A model generated the notes under the pieces. It did not search any database, was not told the origin of the DNA, and saw only the letters and a list, made by a program, of their open reading frames with translations. The position numbers were made by a program, and so were the translations under genes. Shown here in pieces: positions 1 through 12,855 of a stretch of DNA of 64,000 bases. This DNA comes from Sipunculus nudus (lineage: Eukaryota; Annelida; Sipuncula; Golfingiida; Sipunculidae): the NCBI GenBank assembly GCA_026874595.1, contig CM049317.1:71013618-71077617 (forward strand), in the 5' to 3' direction. Position 1 is the stretch's first letter. Each line of letters starts with the position of its first letter.

Positions 1-254
1 GCAGATTTAATTAAGTTTAAGCATTAAGTATCACTGTGGTAGTAGTTGCAGATTTGTTATCAGTTACCCGTCAATAGGCCTCATTACTGTAATCACTATT
101 GCAACATGTATAGTTAAATCGGATTTTGATTGTCTATTTTTTTTAAATGGGATTACTGTGATAACCCCCTTTGGGCGTTATCTAAGGAAAAGTACACGGA
201 AAATCGCGTTAAGCAGTATTGCCAAAACCACAATAGCAGATCTTGAAAAAAGAA

Positions 255-375
255 GGTTCCAGGTAGAAACCAAAGGGGTACTTCAGAGTGGACCTAGTGG
301 GGAACCTTTTAAGGTTCCAGTTGGAACATTACAGGTTCATTCTAGAACCTCATTAGAGGTCTGAGAGGAACCCTC
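255..375. repeat. GGTTC/GAACC-rich internal repeat
   Basis: A short stretch with many GGTTCC, GGAACC and GGTTC words in both orientations, including a palindrome around GGAACCTTTTAAGGTTCC. It is followed by a (TA)n run at 405-448. The same block recurs at about 40616-40735, followed by a (TA)n run of about 90 bases at 40769-40858. A 68-codon open frame (158-364) overlaps it in both copies, but composition and context suggest a repeat rather than a gene. Confidence 0.5.
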
Positions 376-402
376 CAAGGTTCTTCAAGATTGATTAAGC
401 GG

Positions 403-404
<2 letters not shown>

Positions 405-448
<44 letters not shown>
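405..448. repeat. (TA)n microsatellite
   Basis: About 44 bases of alternating TA. The duplicate at 40769-40858 is about 90 bases with a small interruption, so the array has changed length since the duplication. Confidence 0.95.
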
Positions 449-453
<5 letters not shown>

Positions 454-2713
454 ATATACAGAGTTCGCGAACAACCAACACCATTTCGAGGCATTTTCTT
501 TTAAATAATACTTATACATTCAGGTCCTCTTGGAATCATACAGCGTAGAATTTCGATACTTCAGGCAAATGTTATGATTTGACTGAATAAATTTAACTTT
601 TTCTTGATATTTACTAACACAGATGTTGAATACTTTGCACCGTCTCTCCTACCCGCACACACACAAATGGCGACATAAATAAACATCCACGCTGACCCTA
701 TGTGTGCTGTTCCTTTTGGGTTAGGGTGTTCATCGAGAATACATTTCTGATTGTTTACGTGTTCTTATGTTCATGCAACCTCTTGTGGCTCAGGGTCTTC
801 TTGTGTAGCAAAAAATTATTAATTTAATACTTCTCTGTTGTACCCATATATATGAAGTCGTGGCAGCGTTTTTAAACCCAAATTCCACACTTGAAACTCA
901 TGCCCCGGGAATTAAATCCAACCGTTGTGCAATTTTCACTACAGACCTGGTGCTCCAATGGTCCACACTGAAATCACTCACTCAAAAATGTTAAATCAAA
1001 GAATAGTACATACGTGTAATTTCAAACTTCTTGTTGATGATCTTCAAGAGCTTACTTGGACTAGGACCAGTCTCAGAGACGTGCGTCCTGTCGCGGTGGG
1101 AAATCGCAACACATGATCATCAGTCTAACAAACCTTATTGTATCTTATTGTATCAAGTCTTTGAGTTGCTCGGCAACGCTATTTGAATTAACTATCTGCA
1201 GACATTAAGAACGTTTGCAATAAAGAACATATCAGGAGAAACTCAAAACTAATCTATTTCGATAAAATTTAATTCTTAATGGTTTTATGTCTCAAATTTT
1301 CATTTGAAGATTTCTTTAAAATCATGTTAACGTCATTTCAACTTAATTATTTTAGTAAATAATTAGTCATGGAAGCATATAAAGAATATGTTGCTAGTTA
1401 CTAAATGTTTAGAAATTAAACCGTTTTAATATGCTGCATAGGTAATTATGATATTAAATATATTTTATTCATTCCATGCTTTTATTGTTCATCACATAAG
1501 AATCACAATTTTATCTAGAAGAGCGTTATATAAGGCTATGAGTGTAATGTAGGCTTGAATGGAGACCTTCCACTTCAATGGCAATGTATACTATCGTAAT
1601 CTTATTGATGTTAAGCCAATGTAAATAGCTAGCAAAAATTTATACGTTCCGATGAATACTTCCAAGCTTACATTGCAAAATTCCATTCAAATGTACCAGT
1701 TTTTTTTTTAGTTTATAAGCACTATCTCTGCCTTTTATCCTTACTAGCTACGTAACGTTGGTAACATTAGGATTATTTTCCAGTCAAATAAAACACTCCA
1801 ATATAGACTGATGTCGGAATGCTTATGCTAACTGTTTATACTGGGGAACCAATCTGTCAAAACTGACGTTTTTCAGAAAGTCTTAAGTGACTGCAATGAT
1901 TGGATATTGAGAAGCAACATTGATGTAAATAAATTTAAATAATCATATATATATTAATATATTTATATAATTATATATATCATAAAGTTCCTCATCCTTT
2001 TATTCTTAATAGGGTGAGCCAATATCCATTTCACTTTTGAAATCATTGTATCGACATAAATTGTCATATGATTTTGATTTTTGTTATCTTTTGTTTGGAA
2101 ATAAGATCCATGTTTTGACATTCTATCTGACAGCCGGAATAAAACCCTAACTCCTTGTAAAATGAGCATAGGATTTTAACTCGTCCATCTCTGACAAAGA
2201 ACACTGCAGGAAGCTTATATAAAAGTAAAACTGCTGGCAATTATTTTACGCCATTACAAAATATTACGAAGGAGAATTAAGTAGTAAATATTCTAGCTTT
2301 TATAATCTATTTGCTCTATGTCGCAGAAAGCAAGGTCTCTGAGTCAAAGAGTTTGTTGTAAATACAGATTTTTTTTTCTAAAGAGTTTTGGTCTAATTCT
2401 TTTTATTAAAATTGATCATGATTTGATATTCTTATATCGTGTCCATTAAAGTATACAAGTTTACAAGAAAGGGTAATTTAGTTATGCATTCTTCATGAAT
2501 TCGTGCAAAGGATGCTTTGATTGTGAATAAATGATAAAATTAAATGAGTGTAAAAATTCACATTTATGAAAATAATACATGCATGAAAAAAGTGTGATAT
2601 TCCTCTGCAGTTTTGGTTTATGCATGGAAAGTTACAGAAAGGTGCATTTAAGACCTTGTCGGTGTTTGTCAATATGAACATCATTTATTGACCTCTTTGT
2701 GGTTTTTGAAATT

Positions 2714-2777
<64 letters not shown>

Positions 2778-2780
<3 letters not shown>

Positions 2781-2992
2781 TTGTATATAGTCATCATTTG
2801 TTGCAAAAACTTATCGCAGAGTGCACAAGAGGTGACCCGAGTAGCTCTAAACGTGATGTACGAAACTAATTAGTCATGAAATGCCTGGAGAAGACCTAGT
2901 TTAGTTCTTTCGATACAAAATAGAAATGCTCTGGTCACCCATTGAGCACTCTTCCATCAGTTTTTGCAACAAATGATGACTATATACAACTC
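2778..2992. mobile_element. Fold-back MITE-like element, copy a
   Basis: A 215-base near-palindrome. The outer arms 2778-2810 and 2960-2992 are perfect inverted repeats of 33 bases. The inner parts also pair imperfectly: GAGTGC and GGTGACC on the left answer GGTCACC and GAGCACTC on the right. It sits inside a (TA)n run, so TA target duplication is possible but cannot be proven. There is no coding capacity, so it would need a transposase in trans. Confidence 0.8.
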
Positions 2993-3001
2993 AATATATA
3001 T

Positions 3002-3048
<47 letters not shown>

Positions 3049-3479
3049 ATACATCCATTTTGCACGGAGGAAGATTACAACCCTGACACGATTGAGGAAC
3101 TAATTTGATTTCAGTAGCACATGGTGTATTGTTTAACCAAGTAAATTGAAATTGTAAAGCATTTATATTTATTACCTAGGGCAAGGTCATTAACCACATG
3201 ATTAGGTATTAAAATGTAACATATACAGATGTAATATATAGCTGAACAGATGGTAGTTACAAATTAGCCTTCAAAATAAGCTTACTATCCAGTTGTTAAT
3301 GCAGACCTTGTCAATACTCATACTTTACCTCTGGCACAGTCTGAACATTGCAACTAGGTAAGGATTAACTCTGTGTGCCTTTAGTAGCGTATTTATTTAA
3401 AAAAATAACTAGATCATTCATTGACCTCTTTGTGGTTTTTGAAATTTATATACACACACACACACATACATATATATAT

Positions 3480-3692
3480 AGTTGTATATAGTCATCATTT
3501 GTTGCAAAAACTTATCGCAGAGTGCACAATGGGTGACCTGAGTAGCTCTAAACGTGCTGTATGAAACTAATTAGTCATGAAATGCCTGGAGAAGACCTAG
3601 TTTAGTTCTTTCTTTACAAAATAGAAATGCTCTGGTCACCCATTGAGCACTCTGCCATCAGTTTAGGCAACAAATGATGACTATATACAACT
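3480..3692. mobile_element. Fold-back MITE-like element, copy b
   Basis: Second copy of the fold-back element in the second unit of the local 733-base duplication. Its terminal inverted repeats (3480-3511 and 3661-3692) have one or two mismatches near the inner end. It probably arose by duplication with its flanks rather than by a new insertion, because the flanking sequence is also duplicated. Confidence 0.8.
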
Positions 3693-3694
3693 GA

Positions 3695-3749
<55 letters not shown>

Positions 3750-6116
3750 AGATTCATCCATTTTCCACTGAGGAAGATTTCAACGCTGACACGATTGAGG
3801 AACTAATTTGATTTCAGTAGCACATGGTGTATTAAATAACCAAGTAAATTTAATTTGTGAAGCATTTATATTTATTTCCTAGGGCAAGGTCATTAACCAC
3901 ATGATTAGGTAATAAAATGTAACATATACAGATGTAATATATAGCTGAACAGATGGTAGTTACAACTTAGCCTTCAGAATAAGCTTACTATCCAGTTGTT
4001 AATGCAAGCCTTGCCAATACTCATACTTTACCTCTGGCACAGTCTGAATATTGCAACTAGGTAAGAAGTAACTTGTTTTGTGTGCCTTCAGTAGCGTATT
4101 TATTTAAAAAAAAAATAACAAGATTTCTGAAATGTATCTACAATTTTCAGAAACATTTTGTATTAGTTATAATATCAGCAAATTCCAAGGACTCTGAATT
4201 TCTTTGTTTATCATAAAGGTAGTATTTATAGAGATTCTGTGTATCATAATATAACAACAATTTACAATATCCTCATTAAAACAAAAAAAAATGACATTCA
4301 AGACGTACAGACGTAACATTTGTGAAAACATTTACAAGCGTTTTTGAGCAAAGAGCGTTTGTGCTCACGATGTGATTCGCTACGTTGGTGTTCCACATTC
4401 ATGTCTTGAAAGGCAAAACCTTGGCTCTCTTTTTTAATATGTTTGAATTAATATGGTATGTAGTTTGATCCAAAGATCTGACAAATGGCTTTGATATCTA
4501 TATATTTTTGAAGATTGTGTTATTCCTAGCTTTATATGAGAACTAGCATTTTTGGCTCATTTCTAGCAGCATGGAAAAACTCTTGGATTTATTTATGAAT
4601 TTATTCATCTATTACATTTTATAAATTTTCGGTAGGTTAAATTTGAATGGAACATAATTTCCTACTTTTCAGTTAAACATAAACAAAAATCAGAAAATAT
4701 ATTACCGAGTAAAATGTTCCAAAAATTAAGCGCGTGTAATTACGGAGAAATTACGGAGCAATATTCTATATAATTACAAACAATGACATGTGTTATTTAT
4801 AATATGTTCAACGAAAATTGACCTTACTTCCGTTATTTAGTCCGCTGGTTTAAAATGCAAGGTTTCACATATGACAGATAGGAAACACTTTGAGCCAAGC
4901 ATGTTCACACAGCTAAAAATGTTGGAACGCCCCAGGCACTATAATCCGTGTTCCAGCTGACACATGGCTACTAACCCTGCTTGAATAGTGATCACATGCA
5001 AAAGTGATGTCCACAAAGTATTTATACTGCAGTCACTCTTACATCTGTCTTGTTGAAGACACACGCGATAAGCATAGGTTTAAACAAGGGAAAGGGCTAT
5101 TTTAATGCAATAAGGTAGAGTACTCACAAGCTTATTCCTACTAATATAAAGTAATAATTAAAACCATTATTTAATGTGTAGCACAAATTTAAAACAAAAA
5201 GTATATTGTGCAAACTTTTTTGATTTTATTGCCGTTGATGATGATTCAAGGTGTAATGCATCTAGAACATAACCTATGGAATATCAAAATACCTTAACTT
5301 AATTGTTTTAAAAATGCATAGGCTGACCACATTTCAGTAGTGGCTTATCAAGTATCATTTTGAGTATCTGTACCACAAACCCCATCTCTGCATCATTCAG
5401 TTACTGCTGGCCCTCATTTCGCCCACGTGGATCATTTGTACAGTATGATCGAATTCCACTACACCATCCCTGCAATATTTCATCATATGCTATACATCTA
5501 TGTTTACCGAACATAGGTGACATCAGTAACACATGGCTCAACCAGTGCACGTAACGCTGCAATTTGACCACACTGTCAAATTCTATAATGACGCTTTTTT
5601 AGGTCTCATATAAGAGTAGGTGGTGGTTTTAAAGTGTAATAATGTTATACCAACTTACTAGCAACACCGTCCTTCATATACTTTGGCACTGGAGATATAA
5701 ACCAAATGGGTTGTTAACTAGATGGAGTTGGTCAGGAACTTGATTAGAGACTAAAAAATTACTATAAACAGAAGCACTGCCTCAACGTACCGAGCTCAAC
5801 CCAACCTTTGGCCAGAGGATCAGTACTCGTGCGTTAGCTTGATATTTTATTCCTAGTTTCTTCTCTTGCAACAGATATACAAGTACATAAAAACAAATGG
5901 ACAGTATGCGTCGATTGTAAATAAAATCATTATGACTTTTCAGATAGAGTAATATTTGTTTTAATTGCGAGACATTTGGTCAAACATGAAACCCATAATA
6001 ATTAAGAACAATGTGTTTAACAAGGAAACCAGAAGTAGACACGTCCTAGAAGCATTATAATACAGTTTGTCTAAACCCATATATACATTACTGATACGCC
6101 GATTTTTAACTGTTAA

Positions 6117-6456
6117 GGTATCAGAAACAGTGTAATCAAATCAGTTCTTTTTTTTTAAGTGAATAAACATATTGGTCCACAAATTCAAATGTGAAAATCT
6201 CATTGAAATGGAAATATTTTTTTTTCTGTATACCCTATTACAACTCTAATTAACTGGTTCTTTGGTGTTATAAAGCGGAATTTAAAATATTATTCAAAAT
6301 TACTTTGAATAAGAAACAAAATAGCGTTCAATTTGTTTGGTAATTGGCTCATCTTTATTGTGTTAAATTACCTCGGCCATGTCAACTATCTGCAGAACCT
6401 TTACTATTACCAAATACAGGTTGTGTTGAAAACGCTCGGACCACCAATGATTTTCG
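6117..6456 (+). pseudogene. Truncated upstream region and exon 1 start of gene A, fused to other sequence
   Basis: From about 6117 to 6449 the sequence is nearly the same as the region just upstream of gene A1 (about 9428-9760) and gene A2 (about 52440-52771), including the in-frame stretch that begins at 6333. Similarity stops right after the start-codon bases (ACCACCAATGAT). The following sequence, TTTTCGCTGTTAAGC, instead matches 49474 onward in copy 2. The signal-peptide codons are therefore lost and no gene A exons follow. The fusion opens a chance frame that ends at 6572. This looks like a recombination junction within exon 1; I do not expect a functional protein. Confidence 0.75.
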
Positions 6457-9400
6457 CTGTTAAGCAATACGAACATAATTCATTGAGTTTTAAAAATTGT
6501 TATATGTATTTGATTTATTCATTTTGCATGGAGGAATATTACAACGCTGATATGATTCAGGAACTGAATTGATTTCAAAAGCAAATGGTGTATTAATTAA
6601 CAACATATACTGAATTTGTAAAGCAGTTGTGTTTATTGACCAAGTGACAAGGCATTAAACTGTTCCCTAAATAAAGCTAAGCAGATGGTAATTACAAATT
6701 AGTCTTCAGAATCAGCTTACTATTTAGTTGTTTATGTTAGCCTTGACAATACTGATACTATACCTCTTGTTACGAAGACAAATTCCTCAGGGGAAAACAT
6801 TGGGCCGATCCCGAATTCGAACCCATGTTGGTGGCGCAGAAGTCCGGCGTATCAACTATCTCTAGTAAAGCAAGCTTCACTAGCGAGATATTTCGGTCCG
6901 CTTTTATGTCAACCCGTTACACACCCCCTCTTAAGAGCGCTCTTCTATCAGAACAAGACCATTATATCCCAGGAGTCCCACTTGGTGGGCTTATTCCCTG
7001 GGGCACAAAGTTTACGGTGTTCCCAGACAAGCGCTCTTTTTGTTACGAAGATAAGTTTTATGTTACGGAACCTAATATCAACAAATCACGTATGAGTGAT
7101 GAACATAAATTTTGTAATGGAAAAAATCAGATTCTATAACACTAGGCAGCATGAAATGTCTAGGGGAATGAATAAAGAAGTCAGTGCTTTTTTATAATTA
7201 AATATCTATAATTTATTCCTAAAACAACCCTAAAATTACAATACACTAAATCAATACAATTACACAGTATAACAGCAGTACAACAGCAAATCAATACACT
7301 CACACAGTAAAATAAACAAAGTGTACATTACCTGGATACCACCACTGTCACAGCGACAAGTCTGTTTAAGCCTATAAATCAGATGAACGGTTCAAACAAA
7401 TCTTCTCAGAGAATATCAGTCCAATGTAAAACTCTTGTAACAAATCCGAAAGCAAACTGAAGACTATAAAAGATCCATTAAAAATCCAGATGAAAATCTG
7501 AAGAAAATCTATAATTGCCGCACTTATCGGAATAGGTCCCACAAACTGACTTACACGCTTCTGTGGCCGCTGGAATATTCTCTCACCTCTCTCTCGGCAC
7601 ATTTGAACCGTGCCCTCAGTGATGTATTTTTTAATAATGAGATTTTTTAAATGTATTTACGCCTTTCAGAAACATTCTGTATGAGTTTTAAAATAAGTTA
7701 TGAATTCAAACAAATGACTTACTATATCCTAATGTCTTTATTTATCACAAACGAAGTATTTACAAAGATTTTGTGTATCGTAACACCACTTCTAGATCTA
7801 TTTATTTTAAAGATTGAGTTATTAAAACTTCCCATAAAAACTAGCATTTAGGGCTCATGTTCAACAGTATGAAAATGCCCTTTGCTTTATCTAAGCATTT
7901 ATTACGTTTCCTGCATGTTAAATTTGGATGGGGTTATAATTTCTAACATTTCTGTTAAAAATAACCAATAATCAGGTAATAAATTTCGAGTATAACTTGC
8001 CAAACATGATATGAGGAACATGAGAAATGGTTGCATTTAAGCTATAACCTGGTTTCAGTTAAAGCTGAAAACTGTCTAAGGAATTTGTGAGAATTTTTTT
8101 CTCCATACAATGACAAACAAAGACAAGTGTTAGTCAGAATATGTGCAATGAAAAGGGATCTTATCTTCGATATTTGATTGCACTGGTTTAAAATGCAGTG
8201 TTTCACAAATAACAGCTGGAAAACACTTTGACCCAAGCCTGTTGGCGCAGCTTAGAATGTTGGCACGCCCCAGGCACTAGAAACCATGCCCCACCTGACG
8301 CGTGCCTAGTAATTCTACTTGAATGATAATCAAGTACAAAAGCGATATCCACAAAGCATTTATACAACAGTCACCCATACACCTGTCCTTTAGAAGACAC
8401 ACACGTGATTAGCATCGTGATACGACAAGGTAGGGTACACACAAGTTTATTAAGTAATACCATTATTTAATATGTAGAACAAATTTACAATAAAAAGTAT
8501 ATTGTGCAGTATTTATGAACGTTATTGCCGTTGATGATGATACAAGGCCTAATGCAACCATTATCTAACCTATGGATTATTCCAATGCCTTAATTTTGTT
8601 GATTTAAAAATGCATAGGCTGACCACATATCAGTAGTGGCTTATCAAGTTTCATTTTGTGTATTTGTTATACAAATCCAATCTCTGTATCTGTCAATTAC
8701 TTCAGGTCCTCATTTCGCCCACGTGGAAGTTTGTACAGATTGATCGAATTTCACTGCACTACCCCTGCAACCTTTCATTCTGTGATATACAACTATGTTT
8801 AACGAATCTTTACGGTATCAGTGACACTTGGCTGCCTTGGTCAGTAACACCGCAATTTGACCACACTGCCAATATTTATATTGACGCATTTTTAGGGCTC
8901 GTATAAGAGTAGTTCATGGTTTGAAAGTACAAACATATTATACCAAATTACTAGAAACTCCCGAACCTCATACACTTTGGCACTGAAGACATACACCATG
9001 ATGGAATCTTGACTAGATGGAGTTGGTCACTAACTTGTTTAGAGACTAAAAATTACTTTTAACATAAGCACTGCTCCCAGGTACCGAGCTCTACCCAACC
9101 TCTGACCAAAGGATCACTTCACTTGCGTTTGCTTGTTTATTAATTCCTCATTTCTTCTCTTGAAACAAACAAGAAAACAAACGAACAGTGTGCTACGTTT
9201 GTAAAAGAAATTATCATAACTTTTCAGATAGAGTAATTTTTGTTTTATTTGCAAGACAATGGTTGAAACATATTTTAGCTTCTCATACAGAAAGAATTGT
9301 TATCCAGAATAATTAAGAACAATAAGTTTGTAAAGACGGCCAGAAGTAGACAGTTCGAAGAAACTGATAGACATTAAAATACAACGAACCTATATATACA

Positions 9401-9757
9401 TTACTGACACGCTGATATTCAACTGTTAAGGTATCAGAAACAGTGTAATCAAATCAGTTCTTTTTTTTAAGTGAATAAACATATTGGTCCACAAATTCAA
9501 ATGTGAAAATCTCATTGAAATGGAAATATTTTTTTTCTGTAAACCCTATTACAACGCTAATTAACTGGTTTTTTGGCGGTATTAAGCGGAATTTAAAATT
9601 TCAATCAAAATTACTTTGAATAAGAAACAAAAAAGCGTTCAATTTGTTTGGTAATTGGCTCATCTTTGTTGTGTTAAATTACATCGGCCATGTCAACTAT
9701 CTGCAGAACCTTTACTATTACCAAATACAGGTTGTGTTGGAAACGCTCGGACCACCA
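6457..9757. repeat. Older paralogous noncoding block upstream of gene A1
   Basis: Noncoding sequence that is a diverged copy of part of 4125-6117. For example, 8190-8310 resembles 4845-4985, and 8590-8900 resembles 5320-5610. Its near-identical partner in copy 2 is 49474-52768. A further diverged relative is at about 32860-33010, and another at 35930-36480. Apart from the tRNA-like unit and the 5' flank of gene A1, I see no gene. The minus-strand open frame at 7372-7602 is present in both copies but has no recognisable features. Confidence 0.75.
6768..7040 (-). repeat. tRNA-like short repeat unit
   Basis: A 273-base unit bounded by TGTTACGAAG at 6768 and again at 7041. On the minus strand it contains a tRNA B-box-like stretch, GGGTTCGAATTC. 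It is clearly related, in opposite orientation, to the repeats at 22365-22935, sharing motifs such as GTGAAGCTTGCTT, CGCCGGACTT and GATCGGCCCAAT. The same unit is at 49810-50082. It belongs to a stretch of about 0.84 kb (to about 7610) that interrupts the older repeat block at both places. Confidence 0.6.
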
Positions 9758-11529
9758 ATGTTGTTGATCAAGGCGATTATTCTAATACTTCTGGCTATGC
9801 CAATGCCAATGAGGTGTGATAAATCCAAGGACAAGATTGGACATTCAATTGGTAAACATGTTTTCATAATTTGGAATTAATTTTGTTTTTTTGTGCTTTT
9901 ACCATAGTCCTTTTATCTTGTTCTTGAGTTCACTTTAGTCTTGGTTATGAAGTAATTCATCACTGGATATTAATGCCCTCCATATGTTTCGATTCCCCAT
10001 CTTTTGTCAAAGTCCACCCTTTTCTTCCCTTAGAGACACTACTTGGCAAATAATCCATCCTTTTATACAATAAAACCATCCGGGTCCATCTTTTCTATCA
10101 GAAGTTGTCACGTAAAATACTGACATGACTAGCTAGAATAGACTTCTTTGAGGTTCCAAGGAATCTGGTGCGTGATACTGTCAAATGCAACTAACCTCTT
10201 GGCAAATAATTTCTCCCTTTATACAAAAAAAAATCCGGGTCTATTTGTTTCATAGCTAACAAAAAAACAAGATGATCAGCTCAGGGTCTTATTACCTGGT
10301 GCTTCTTATTTCTCTCTATCATCTAGATAACTCTGAAACACAAACATTTGTGGTGGGAATTTTCTGACAATATTTGAAAATGATATGTCTATAACAGTGA
10401 TTAGTCAAAGAGTAATACAGACTTTCACTGACGTATGTCTATATGCCGTGGCCCGACATCAGCAGTTGGCACTTTGCCAGTGGGATATGGGTATAGTCTT
10501 AATACACAGGTCATGCAATTATATTTTACCAAACATTTCAACTCTGTCTTAGTCAACATTAGTGAATAGTGAATGGAATCAAGATATCAGTGATAATTAT
10601 AAGCTTTCACTCGAGTCGTGTTTTATGTTTCATATTCATGATATTAACACATAACGTCTCTATACACATGAACATTATTTTTTTTAATTACGTTTTCAAA
10701 TAAAAATGATTTGGCATTATATTATTCGACTAAGCTTTTACTTGATATTATAGCGAGACAACCAAATAACCTTTAGCAATGCAAGCATTTATAATAATAA
10801 TTTTGTATCGATTCTGCATTTATAGAAGAAAATATAAAACGAAAGATTCAAGAAATGGACAAGGAGTTCTCTGAACACTACAATGCCCACAATGTTGAAT
10901 GGCTTGTTCAAAACTATCACATTTCTGATGCTTTCTTTATGCCACCAGGATGGACGCTTGTCACAGATAAAGGTAAAATATCTTGCGATAGCTCTGGCTT
11001 ATAATTTTTATTGCGCTGGATACCTGAGCAAAAGAAAAGCCATGATCGGTTCTTTCATATAAAATGTTTATTTTCATATTTTATATTTATGTTCCTTATT
11101 TATTCATTTATTATTTCTCGAGCAGAAGGAAGACGTGCATACTTAAGAAATTATGAAAAGGAAGGCTTTACAGGTTTTGTATCCGGCACAGGTCATATTG
11201 AAGTTTACAGAGATCTTGCTGTGAAGATATTTCATTTTACAGCTACAGGCAATGGCGCCATAATGGAGCGGTGCAAGTAATTAAAAAATTGACTTGTTCA
11301 TTCTTTCATCTTAATTTTTTCACTGTCATTTGTAAACAAGCAAATTATATTTTCTTTAGTTTCTCTCTTTGCCTTATAGTAATTGATGAACGCAAAAAAA
11401 GTAACCAGAAAACGTTACATAATATAAGGTTACGTCATGTTTCTTCTAAGGGACATATGTATCTGGGTGAGCGACGGAGGATCAGATGGACGTTGGAAAG
11501 TGGCATATGATTTGTGGAATGCCTCCTAA
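9758..11529 (+). CDS. Secreted NTF2-like (DUF4440/SnoaL-like) protein, gene A1
   Basis: Four exons: 9758-9851, 10826-10972, 11126-11276 and 11451-11529, joined by GT-AG introns in phases 1, 1 and 2. They give 156 residues. Residues 1-20 form a signal peptide (MLLIKAIILILLAMPMPM then RC), so the product is probably secreted. The rest looks like a small NTF2-fold domain: a helix-rich start, DAFFMPPG at 66-73, GRRAY at 83-86, then strands ending in WKVAYDLWN at 146-154. In DUF4440/SnoaL-like families these correspond to a 'DA..PPG', a 'GR.A' and a final 'W....D.WN' motif. The biochemical role is unknown. The frame stays open upstream to a Met at 9644, but the Met at 9758 places the hydrophobic core at the N terminus, so I chose it. 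A possible poly(A) signal is at 11724. The family call is by motif only. Confidence 0.75.
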
Positions 11530-11723
11530 ATCTTGCGGGGGCACCGATAACGATTGCAGTTAAACAACAAATGATTAAGTTCAATCAGTTCAAAAGGAGT
11601 TAAACACCAAACGATTTAATCTGATTAGTTCAAACCGATGCTATCTTCAATGTATAATCCAACTATTATCCAAATCATATATCCAGAGATATATGGTTCT
11701 CTGTAATTTCATTTTAAAACTGA

Positions 11724-11729
11724 AATAAA
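11724..11729 (+). terminator. Candidate poly(A) signal of gene A1
   Basis: AATAAA about 195 bases after the A1 stop codon. The equivalent AATAAA is kept at 54736-54741 behind gene A2 and, in the degenerate copy, at about 37060. Confidence 0.4.
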
Positions 11730-12419
11730 AATCAGTCTTTAAAAACTCATGAAACTGAACTCTTTTTACATCCTGTTTTACGCCCTTTCTGTTACGATTA
11801 ACACATTTATCTGTATACGCTATCAGCAAGTACAATATTTTGTTGTTTTTTCTTAACGTTTCTAGTATATTTGTTATCTCTTGCGCATCAATTCAAGGTA
11901 AAGTTAGTTAAATTGATCACGAAATTCATAAAAAAAAATCCCAAGTTTATCCGTTAATCAAACTTTCATTGAAGACAAAAATACCGGAAAAGACCATTAG
12001 CGTACTAGTTAAATACCATTCATGGAGTCTTGGAAATATTGATCACTGATGAATGTCTGATGAAACATGTATGTTTTACGACACCAAAAGTGAGATGAAG
12101 ATGAAAGACTTCAGGTTTTCTCAAAATATTCGTGATAAAACATAAAGCATATTGTTAATATCATCATAATATATGTTAATATCGAGTCAAGTGTGGTGCT
12201 GCTAGTTTGTAATAAGAGATACAAAATAACCAAAACGGCTGTCTACACTGTGAATTCAATGGGGAAACGGGTACAGGATTTATTTCTCACATTTTATTCA
12301 TTTCATAAATAATTAGAAAAGTGATTAGAGAGTGCAGACCTCCAAAAATAACCCCAATATGGCATTTGTCATAAAAGCCGTTTCTTCCGTTAAATATTCC
12401 TGGTTTCAGAATGCTATCC

Positions 12420-12590
12420 TTAACAAAATTCATTAATTTTGTATCCTTGCTATCATTGCCGAGCTATCGTGATGATTTCATCAAAATCCTTTGATAACCT
12501 CTTTTGTTATGTTGCTAATAGACAAACAAACATATGAACGCCGGAAAAAAAATTACCCCTGCCGCTTGGCAGAGGTAATAAACAGGTTAA
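12420..12590 (-). repeat. Dispersed repeat ending TTGGCAGAGGTAATAA
   Basis: Contains the signature AGACAAACAAACATATGAACGC followed by CCGCTTGGCAGAGGTAATAAA. The same family is seen at about 13900-14046, 37240-37402, 55620-55790 and 57115-57250 in this orientation. In opposite orientation it lies inside intron 3 of both B genes (about 18490-18730 and 61709-61947, starting GCCTCCGCCAGGAGG). It resembles short noncoding repeats widespread in marine invertebrate genomes. I cannot assign a named family. Confidence 0.6.
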
Positions 12591-12609
12591 GTCGAATATA
12601 TTTACATAC

Positions 12610-12855
12610 TAATGCCCGGCATACACGCTTCGGCGTGACTCAACTCCACTGTTGTTAGTAGCTGACTGCTTCTGAACGACCCGACTCAACTGGACACGAT
12701 TTTTTTTCTGAAACTGCCGGAAACTGATATCGACTGGTGCCGACTCTGGTTGAGTCGCGTCGTTTTGACGCATACATGTTGCGGCTCGACTCATCTCACC
12801 TCACCTGTACAGTTTTTGACCTGTTGAGTTGAGTCGGGTCGCAACATTAATGCCG
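12610..12855. mobile_element. Possible MITE with GACTCAAC-rich inverted ends
   Basis: About 245 bases with imperfect inverted ends (TAATGCCCGGCATACAC at the left, answered by a right end reading inward TAACGGCATTAATG) and many copies of GACTCAAC or its complement GTTGAGTC. Related copies are at 55815-56061 (copy 2) and 37431-38187. The latter has about 500 extra internal bases and ends in CCTTAAC. The arms being shared by three places suggests a nonautonomous DNA element, but no transposase or clean target duplication is visible. Confidence 0.45.

Larger units (their letters stand above)
2687..4118. repeat. Local tandem duplication, 733-base unit
   Basis: The segment beginning ATTGACCTCTTTGTGG at 2687 begins again at 3420. 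Each unit carries a (CA)n(TA)n tract, a fold-back element, a second (TA)n run and the same following unique sequence ending near a GTAGCGTATTTATTT motif. The corresponding part of copy 2 (about 43203-43800) has a single unit and no fold-back element, so this doubling is specific to copy 1. Confidence 0.85.

Noticed and set aside
158-364. 68-codon open frame kept in both large copies
   Set aside because: It overlaps a GGTTC/GAACC-rich repeat. Conservation is explained by recent duplication, and there is no signal peptide or domain.
6778-6880. Functional tRNA gene
   Set aside because: A B-box-like stretch is present, but stems do not pair into a clean cloverleaf and the sequence is part of a repeated unit.
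7372-7602. Minus-strand 76-codon frame conserved between copies at 50413-50643
   Set aside because: Conservation matches that of the surrounding noncoding sequence. There is a hydrophobic middle but no splice-consistent neighbours or family likeness.
9644-9757. Longer N terminus for gene A1 from an in-frame upstream Met
   Set aside because: It would put 38 residues before the signal peptide. The diverged relative at 45873-46010 does not keep these residues. The inner Met fits a secreted protein better, though the longer form cannot be excluded.
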